Positions 56,401 through 64,000 of a stretch of DNA of 64,000 bases are shown here, in pieces. The notes under the pieces are model-generated. The model saw only the letters and a list, made by a program, of their open reading frames with translations, did no database searches and was not told where the DNA came from. Made by a program: the position numbers and the translations under genes. Numbering within the stretch: the stretch's first letter is position 1; each line of letters begins with the position of its first letter. Where the stretch lies: positions 80,529,963 through 80,593,962 of the forward strand of contig CM022946.1 of assembly GCA_012931725.1 (NCBI GenBank), read 5' to 3'. Source of the DNA: Litsea cubeba (taxonomy: Eukaryota > Streptophyta > Magnoliopsida > Laurales > Lauraceae).

Positions 56401-58496
56401 CCGAGATCAGTAGCTATTTGGGACCCAATAATTGAGAAATTCTAAAAAAAAGATCTTCTTGGAAAAACAGTGTCTTTCTATGAGAGGCAGAGTCACTCTA
56501 ATCAAAGGGGTGGCTGATGGATTGGATCAAATAAGGACAAATTTTTTATGCGAGGGGCATGGAGATAAGAAAAGACCTCATCTTATGAAATGGAATGAAT
56601 TGATTAAATTGAAACAGGAGGGAGGCGCAGGTCTTGGTTTTCTTATTCAAACAATTGGTTGCTTCTAGCCAAATAGTGGTAGAGTTTGGGGAAGAGAAAG
56701 ACAATTATTTCCAAATATGGTGAGGATAAGTGGGGTTGAATCCCTACTTTAGAACCTAGGTATTGGGTGTCAGGTGTATTGAGTACCATTTTAAAATATG
56801 GGGATGAGTCTAGTATTGAGGGGTGTGTATTTAAAAATAGGGCGGGATTCAAAGTTGGGAAAGGTGATCAGATCCGTTTTTGGGTTGATGATTAGGTTGG
56901 GGTGGCTCCATTGTTGGTTTTGTTCCCTTGATTTTTTTAAAGTGGCTTCTAATAAAGAATATTCTGTTGAATAGTATTATTCTTGGAGAGAGGATGTGGT
57001 GTCTTTGTTTGTTGTGTTTCGTAAAGTCCTTCATTAGTTTAAGAGTAGGAATACGAAACCTTTTTTTTCTTTTAATGGTCCCTTTTGAGTTTGTTTTCTT
57101 ATGTGTTTATTTGCAAGGATGTTTGATACTCGTATCTAGAAGCCTTCCACCTCCAAGCAGTTTTCCTCTAGATCCCATTTTTTCTTTGTTGTTTGCTTCC
57201 TATGGTGCAATTCCTCTTTCGGCTTTCGTCTAGTTGGGCTTGGCTTCTCCTAGGGCGTTTTGTTGGTTGGCACTGACAGCTAAGATTTCTATCTCTACAG
57301 TGTATAATCTGAGGAGGGGAATCTCCATGGATTCCTTCTTTGACACTTGTTCTTTATGCGAGGAGGAGGAAGAGTCGACCAATCATCCTTTTTTACATTG
57401 TAATGTTTCTTCCTCACTTTGGTATACTTTCTTTCAAAAGTATGGTATCGCTTGGTGCTTATTTGGATTGCTTATTAAGACAGTTGATGCTTGGAGGGTA
57501 AACCATTTTGCAATTGTGGTTTGATATTAGGGAGGATTAATCCCATTTGCTATTTTCTGGTCAGTTTGGATGGGTTAGAGATGACCATATCTTCAGGGGG
57601 TTTTTCATTGTCTTCTAAGGCGACTCTTGAATTGGCGGCTTTGAGAATAGCTAAATGGGAGATGATTAGAAAAGAATTTAAGAATATTTCTTTGGATGCC
57701 ATTTTTCACAATTGGAAAGCTTCTATGAGGCATGGTCCTACTAAAAAAAGACTATCATGAAGCAGAGCCCTTCTTCGACGGGCAACTTAAAGTTTAATGT
57801 GGATGATGCAGCTAGAGGCAAGCTCAGGTCGGCTAGTATTGGCAATGTTTTACATAACTGTATAGGGGAAATTCTTTATATATTCTCTAAGCATGCGGGT
57901 AACAAAGAATCAAGTGAGGCAAAAGTTTTGGCTATTCTTGAAGCTCTCATGATTTTCTCTCACTCCTTTCATGGATTGTTAGTGGTGAAGAGTGATTCGT
58001 CCAATGTTGCGGCATGGATTTCTTCAACGGGTGTGGGACCTTAGAGACCTTTTCATTTCAATGAGATTGAGCCCTGGTACTTCACTACATATAGTCTTTC
58101 GCATGTGGGTCGTTTGGTTACTGGTGCAGATGTTCTTAAGCGAGGAAGTTACTAGATTTTCTCCTTTGGATGCTTAGATTATGTAAGTCTCTCTCTCTCT
58201 CTCTCTCTCCTCTCCTCTCTCTCTCTCTTCGCTCTCTCTCTCTCTCTCTCTCTCTCCTTGGATGCTTAGATTATGTAAGTCTCTCTCTCCTCGCTCTCTC
58301 TCTCTCTCGCTCTCTCTCGTCTCTCCCTCCTCTCTCCTCCTCTCTCTCTCTCTTTATTTTTTGTTTCAAAGTGTCGGTTATAGGGCTCTTATATAGTGCG
58401 GCCAGGGATCTTATACAGTACTTGCCTTTCTCTTTGTATGTTAGTGTAATCTTCTTCTTTAACATAAAACTGCCACTTTCCAATGAAAAAAAACTA
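56401..58496 (+). pseudogene. LINE (L1-type) relic: RT end, zinc-binding domain, RNase H
   Basis: Broken frames in the order of a plant L1 ORF2 C-terminus: LSMRGRVTLIKGVADGL and HLMKWNELIKLKQEGGAGLG (end of RT, 56432-56668); a zf-RVT-like region with TCSLCEEEEESTNHPFLHC (about 57345-57400); and an RNase H-like region, NLKFNVDDAARGKLRSASIG to SSEAKVLAILEALMIF with VKSDSS (57757-58044). A CT-rich stretch and a 3' end finishing in an A run near 58490 follow. It is 5'-truncated and has multiple frame breaks. It lies upstream of the first visible PHD-family exon, probably in an intron, in antisense to that gene. Confidence 0.78.
58180..58352. repeat. CT-rich microsatellite with duplicated flank
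   Basis: CT repeats interrupted by TCCT and TCG units. The phrase GGATGCTTAGATTATGTAAG occurs just before both blocks (near 58168 and 58259), so the tract probably grew together with a copy of its flank. Confidence 0.8.
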
Positions 58497-58632
58497 TACT
58501 AAGTAGTGAATGGTAGTGCTTAAACCAAGATGAAAAGCTTTTTGGTCAAAAGAAATGAATATTATCTATACCATCCTTGCTCGGCTGAAATCTTTCCAGC
58601 CAAAACTTGAACAGAAATGGGAAGCCGAACAG

Positions 58633-58732
58633 NNNNNNNNNNNNNNNNNNNNNNNNNNNNNNNNNNNNNNNNNNNNNNNNNNNNNNNNNNNNNNNNNNNN
58701 NNNNNNNNNNNNNNNNNNNNNNNNNNNNNNNN
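58633..58732. other. assembly gap (100 N)
   Basis: Exactly 100 N, the customary size for a gap of unknown length. Order and distance across it are not certain, so the link between the LINE/PHD side and the Ty3 side is provisional. Confidence 0.98.
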
Positions 58733-60052
58733 TGGGTCTTTGCTTGGAGTGGTTATGGGCTGCCTTAAGTTAAGTTTGTGGAATAATAGGGTGGGCGCCA
58801 CACATGTGGTGCCTAGGTGGGCTGAAGAGTATGGGCGCCACACATGGGGCGCCTAGATGGAATAAAGAGTGGGGTGGGCGCCACACATGGGGTGCCTAGG
58901 TGGAGTCAATTCATTTTCGGAGTTTGGTCCCTACGTTGAGTGGTTCCGGTCCATTTAGGTCAAAATAGTGATTTCGGAGGGTGGGCGCCACACTGGGGCG
59001 CCTAGGTGACCATGACTAGTGAGGGCGCCACACATGGGGCGCCTAGGTGAATTTGAGTAGGGTGGGCGCCCTTGGGTGGTGCCTAGATGAATTTCTGTTA
59101 CTCTTTCTAAGGCAAACTTCGAAAACTCATAACTTTTGATCCGCTTATCGGATTGGACGTTCTACATACCGTCGGAAAGCTCTTGAAGTGAAGAATCCAA
59201 TGGTCTAACTGTCCTATTGATTATGGGCTGAGAAAAGATGGGGACCTCTGGATCAATGGATCCGGCTTCCTAACTTAGGGTAATCGGATGGCATTTGGGT
59301 AAACTTGGTGTAATCTTTGTAAGAACTGGCCTAAGCATTTCTTAAGTGGTCCGAAAGAGGTTTGAATAGTGTTTGCGGTCCGTTCCTTGTGTGAAAGGTG
59401 AGTTGGACTCGAGATCTCAATGCGATTCGGCTTTCTTCTCAAGATTTCTAGAAGTCGTTGAACTAAGTTTAAAACTATCAACAAGCATCTTCATTGTCAT
59501 TAATTAATCTGAATTATACCGTTAATCATTCAATTAGGAGTGAAATGGGGGCATCGCTATATATGACAGGTATTTAAGGCTATCATAGGGGGCCAAATGA
59601 GGGTTGTCTACAGTCGCTTCCCTGCGATTTTGGAAGTGTCGAACGTGGTTCGTTTACTTCCGATTTGTGCGAGTATCGACTAAGCGTCGCTTCCTCGCGG
59701 TTTTTGAAAAACCATTTTTTTTTTTAAAGACACGAGGGTCATAAGTTTTGACCTAAAACCATTTTGGCGGTAAAAGGCAGGGTGGACTAGGGTGGAAATC
59801 CCTGAATCCGGATTTTGTTTCAAACCATGAATTTTGGGTTCAAGGGTTGAAATTTTGGTCAAGTTAGGGAAAAGTTCCTAAACTTGGATATTTTTTTTTT
59901 TGAACAATGAAACGATGAAAGTAAGCATTGTTTTAGATTTCTAGAAATTCAACATTTGATATGAAAATTCTAAAAAAGGGTGGGTTAGCGAGCGTGTACC
60001 TGGAAACCGTTTTGGCCGTACAGGCATTGCTCTTACCCAGTTGGGTAAGTCT
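58733..60052 (-). repeat. 3' region, probably LTR, of the right-hand Ty3 element
   Basis: Directly downstream (minus strand) of the pol stop at 60053. It carries six or so GGGCGCCACACATGGGGCGCC-like phrases (58792-59090) and a CATAACTTTTGATCC...CGTCGGAAAGC phrase near 59130, like those in other LTRs here. I could not fix the LTR start, polypurine tract or end; the far end may be in the gap. Confidence 0.45.
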
Positions 60053-63000
60053 TCAAGGGTAGTACCGCTTTAAGAACTTGCCATTGAGGGGCAGCATACA
60101 TCTGTCACCTTCCATGTTTAGGAGTGCGTATGCGCCATTGGAGAAAACTTTGTCGATGACGTAGGGTCCCTCCCATTTTGGCTCAAATTGCCTTTGGACT
60201 TGTGAGCGAAGACCATTGGTCTTTTTTACCGCAAGGACCAAGTCATTCTTTTTGTAGGCGCGTTGCCTGACCTTTTTATCGAAAGATCCTGCCATACGTG
60301 CTTGGTAAAGTTCAATGCTTTGTTGAGCTTCGAGCCGTCTCTCATCGAGATTGTCCAGCTCATGGAGTCGCAATTTGACATTGCTTTCTTGAGTCATGTC
60401 ATTTTGCAAGGATACCCTCAAGGAAGGAATTTGTACTTCCAAGGGCACGACAGCTTCGCATCCATAGACCAAGGAGAATGGTGTGCTATGGTTGGTCCTC
60501 GAACGGTGGTTCGATAGGCCCACAAAGCTTCAGACATTTTGTCGCTCCAGTCTCTTTTGTGACTAGAGACCATTTTTTTGAGGATTTTGCAGAGTGTCTT
60601 GTTGAAAGCTTCTGCTAACCCGTTTGCTGCCGGATTGTATGGAGTCGAAGGACAGCTTTGAATTTTGTATTTGTCGCAGAACCTGTAGAATCGATGATCC
60701 CGGAACTGTGGTCCGTTATCATGGACGAATCTTTTGGGTATACCGAAACGACAAATGATGTTGGTGCGTAGGAAGTGAAGGACTGATGAGGTCTTCATTT
60801 CGTTAAACGCAAATGCTTCTGACCACTTGGAGAAGTAATCCGTAGCGGCGAAGATGAAGCGATGACCTTTGCTTGAAGGGGGAGAAATAGGACCTATGAT
60901 GTCCATACCCCAGGCTTCGAAAGGCCATGAGATCGCTGTAGGATGCAGCCATTCTGGAGGCATGTGAATGTAATCTCCATGAACTTGGCATTGTTGGCAG
61001 CGCTTGGCAAATTGCATTGCGTCAGCTACCATGGTAGGCCAGTAATATCCTAACCTTTTTATCTGATCATAGAGCTTAGGTCCAGCCTGATGAGCTCCGC
61101 AAAGACCAGCATGAACTTCTTTGAGTGTTTCTTCAGCCTCTTGTTGTGACAAGCAGCGTAGAAGTACTCCGTTGAAGGATTTCCTGTAAAGGATTTTTGA
61201 AGGAATATCCAAATGGAAGCTTGGGGTTCGCCTTTGGATGCTTACCCGTTCTTTTGGATCTTCAGGTAGGATTCCGAACATAATGTAATCAATGAACGGA
61301 TCCCTCCAGTCGCCAATTGAAGTTTGAAGGATTGAAATCCGACTTCCGACCACTTGGTGGCATTCAGCAACTGCTTGGTGTGTGTTAAGAGGAGGAAGGA
61401 TTCTCCTTTCGCACACTGTAACTTGCATGTTTTCCCCTTCCTGGATTGCCATGGATGCGGCAAGTCCGGCTAGGGCATCTGCACGTATGTTTTCACCTCT
61501 ACGGATGTGGGTGATGTGACAGATGTCAAACTTTTGCAGAAGTGATTGTGCCTTGTTGTAGTAGGGCAACAAATCTGGCTTCCTGACTTCAAATTTCTGA
61601 TTCATCTGGTTGACGATCAGTTGAGAGTCTCCAAAGACTTCCAGCATGGTGATACCGGATTCGATGGCGAGTTCCAATCCTAAGATCAGAGCTTGATATT
61701 CAGCTGCATTGTTTGTGCATGGTTCCAGTAGCGAGAAAGCGTGTGGAATCATGTATTTGTCGGGGCTAACAAAGAGGATGCCAACTCCCGAGATCAGCTG
61801 TCTTTTTTCATTTGTCCTGGTTGCACCGTCAAAGTACATGTCCCAGGAGGCACTTTGTGAGAAAGTCTCCACATTGTAGACTGGTTCGTCTGGGAGATCA
61901 TCTCTGAGTGGAGAATCTTTAGGCAATGGATGCTCTGCGAGGAAGTCCGCTAGAGCTTGCCCTTTGATTGCTTTTTGTGGTACATACCTAATATCAAATT
62001 GTGACAGAAGGATGGACCATTTTGCCAGTCGAGCATTGAGAGAACCTGCCTTTGTAACAAGGACCTTCAAGAGGTTGACCCTCGAGACCAGGTAGACTGT
62101 ATTGGAAAGCAAGTAGTGACGCAGCTTTTGTACGGCGAACATCACTGCAAGACATTCTTTTTCGACTGGAGAGTAGCGATGCTCTGCACTTACTAGCATG
62201 CGGCTGAGGTAATATAGAGCAGCTTCTCTTCTCTGATCATTTTCTTGCGCAAGCAGAGCTCCCAAAGAGTGATCAAGGGCTCTTGTGTACAAGATGAATG
62301 GTTTTCCAGTGGTAGGAGCAGCTAACACGGGAGGTTTTGTCAGGTATGACTTGATGTCTTGGAAAGTAGCTTCACAGTCAGCATCCCAGACAAAGTTTAC
62401 ACCTTTTTTCATCAACCGGGAGAATGGACGGCATTTCCCCGAAAGATTGGAGATGAACCGTCTGATGTAGGCCAATCTCCCTTGAAGCCCTTTGAGTTCT
62501 CTCAAGGTTCTTGGAGAGGGCATTTCTAGAATGGCTTTGACTTTTATGGGGTCAAGCTCTATTCCAGCTTTCCGAACTAAGAATCCGAGGAACTTACCCG
62601 ACGAGACGCCGAAGAAGCATTTCAATGGATTCATTCGCAGTTTGTGTTTGCGAAGCCGGAGGAAGACTTCTCGAAGGTTTTCGAGATGATCTTCTTTTCT
62701 TTTGCTTTTGACGGCGAGGTCATCAACGTAACATTCAACCGTCTTGTGCTGCATATCTTGGAATATTTTCATCATAGCCCTCTGATATGTGGCACCAGCA
62801 TTCTTCAAACCAAATGGCATGACAGTGTAACAATACACGCCAAATGGGGTTCGAAAGGATGTATGTTTTTCATCCTCAGGATGCATCTTTATCTGATTGT
62901 AGCCAGAGAAACCATCCATGAATGTCATTCGCTCGAATCCACAGGTATTATCAATCATTACCTCTGGTATGGGGAGCGGAAATTCATCTTTTGGGCATGC

Positions 63001-63999
63001 GCCATTCAGGTCTCTATAGTCAATACAGACCCTGATCTGCCCATTTTTCTTTGTCACGGGGACAATGTTGGCCAACCATTCAGGATGTTGTTCCTCACGG
63101 ATGAAGCCGACGCTTTTGAGTTTTTGAACTTCTTGTTCAATTTTATCCATCACATCTGGACGGAATCTTCTTTGGCCTTGCTTGACAGGCTTGATGTCTT
63201 CTTGAAGATTGAGTTTGTGAACTGCTATTTTGGGGTCTAAGCCTGGCATTTCAGCATAAGACCATGCAAAGCAATCAACGAACTCACGAAGAAAAGCGAT
63301 ATACTCGGGTAACTCATCATCCTTTATATTCTTGCTTATGAATACAGGACGTGGGTTATCTGGTGTTCCCAAGTCTATCTTTTGAACAGGATCTTCTGTT
63401 GGAAGGTTCGAAGGTGGTTCCTCCACAATATTTTCGGAGGCTTCCAGCTCAACGAAACCTTCTGGGGTTTCAAGGGCATTTCCAGACCAAGATTTTGTTC
63501 CTTTCCACGGGTCTTCTTGATCGGTAATTTTCCCAAGGCTTGCTATGAGATGATCCCAATCGCCTGTTGAAACCGAGTCGAAGTAGGCTACTTCTTTTGG
63601 AGATGAGGGTTCTTCTGGGTCAGAAGTCCACACGTCTGTACCATCGGACAACTCCTCTTCATTTTCGGAGAAATCGTGCCAATTAGATGAGCTTCCTGGA
63701 TCTTTGTCAGGTGACTCATCAAAGAGATATCCAGGGAGATCGATGTCTTCATGGATTTGAGATGTTGAGGCTTGGTCAGTATACTGACTTTTAAGCCTTT
63801 GTGTCAATTGTCTCAAGGGAGTGTCAGGATCATACCCTAACCCGTGTGAAGACTTTTCTACATAGCCGTAGAGTCTCCAATCTTCCAGCTGGCTTTTGGT
63901 CAAGACGGGCCCCAATGGCGTGAGAATACCGCGTCCTTCTCCCAAACCGACTGGGTTTTGAGCGTCATAGCCCATTTTCTTCATGATAGCTTGTGCCAC
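60053..63999 (-). pseudogene. Ty3/gypsy Tat-lineage pol, one frameshift, 5' end off-window
   Basis: From the right edge the frame runs 1193 residues to 60418, and the C-terminus continues in another frame (60523-60053); the shift is near 60505. The N-terminus has a Gly-rich G-patch-like piece (GYDAQNPVGLGEGRG, later SHGLGYDP). Then RT with RVCIDYRDLNGACPKDEFPLP, MPFGLKNAGATYQR and the YVDD box (about 62730); RNase H; a second archaeal-type RNase H with DMYFDGATR, NNAAEYQALILGL and FGDSQLIVNQ; integrase with HAGLCGAHQ, CQQC, GMDIIGP, HDNGPQF and NGLAEAFNK, all catalytic residues present. It ends KFLKRYYP. Gag and protease should lie to the right. It differs strongly from the element at 32-43 kb, so it is a separate Tat family. 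Confidence 0.88.
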
Positions 64000-64000
64000 A

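Noticed and set aside
62644..63240. 198-codon plus-strand ORF opposite the Ty3 RT
   Set aside because: Complement of conserved RT sequence; no domain of its own.
1..64000. tRNA, rRNA, CRISPR or bacterial operon signals
   Set aside because: None found by reading. Tandem arrays here have no CRISPR-like spacer pattern and all multi-exon genes use GT-AG introns.

Overview
This window is transposon-dense nuclear DNA from a flowering plant. Two plant gene fragments with canonical GT-AG introns are present: a DUSP-type ubiquitin-specific protease at about 2.6-3.4 kb and a PHD-finger-family nuclear protein at 49.7-55.8 kb, both on the minus strand. Almost everything else is mobile DNA: Ty1/copia and Ty3/gypsy retroelements, solo LTRs, hAT transposons, LINEs, Helitron-like ends and a tandem array. 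The species cannot be fixed from sequence alone. A 100-N scaffold gap lies at 58633-58732.

Left part (1-12.3 kb). The window opens inside a copia element that keeps gag but has no pol before its 3' LTR (1044-1787). A LINE 3' end follows, then the first three coding exons of the UBP gene. Next come a reverse Helitron-like element, a degenerate LTR-like region with ~185-bp repeats, an unassigned AT-rich stretch and a 1.19-kb non-autonomous hAT element (8791-9976).

Nested tower (11.8-30.9 kb). A copia pol relic is split at 12344/29885 by solo LTR A (TSD ACTAA). LTR A is split by a hAT transposon at 13397-24564 (12-bp TIR, 8-bp TSD) and by a 3.26-kb solo LTR D at 26276-29536 (TSD ATTAC). The hAT carries a dead transposase gene. 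It is itself hit by solo LTR B (14708-20393, TSD GTTTT, same family as A) and by a copia-type solo LTR (22543-23250, TSD TCTTT). LTR B is split by solo LTR C (15887-18473, TSD CAGTC). Target duplications, and the uninterrupted sister copies of A and B, fix the junctions to the base.

Right part. A complete 11.1-kb Tat-lineage Ty3/gypsy element (32045-43171, TSD CTGTT) has LTRs that I count as about 1% diverged. Its gag and pol carry stops. Between pol and the 3' LTR it holds an antisense gene that can be modelled as four exons with three short GT-AG introns and its own TATA-like box. After it come a Helitron-like 5' end and a ~3.6-kb array of ~144-bp units that becomes dimeric (~286 bp) in its distal part. 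The PHD-family gene follows, then a LINE relic upstream of its first visible exon, the gap, and a second Tat-lineage element on the minus strand whose pol (60053-63999) is open except for one frameshift and runs off the right edge.

Apart from the two plant genes, the coding regions are element proteins (gag, protease, RT, RNase H, integrase, hAT transposase) and the antisense accessory gene. I see no bacterial-type operons, CRISPR arrays, rRNA genes or convincing tRNA genes.
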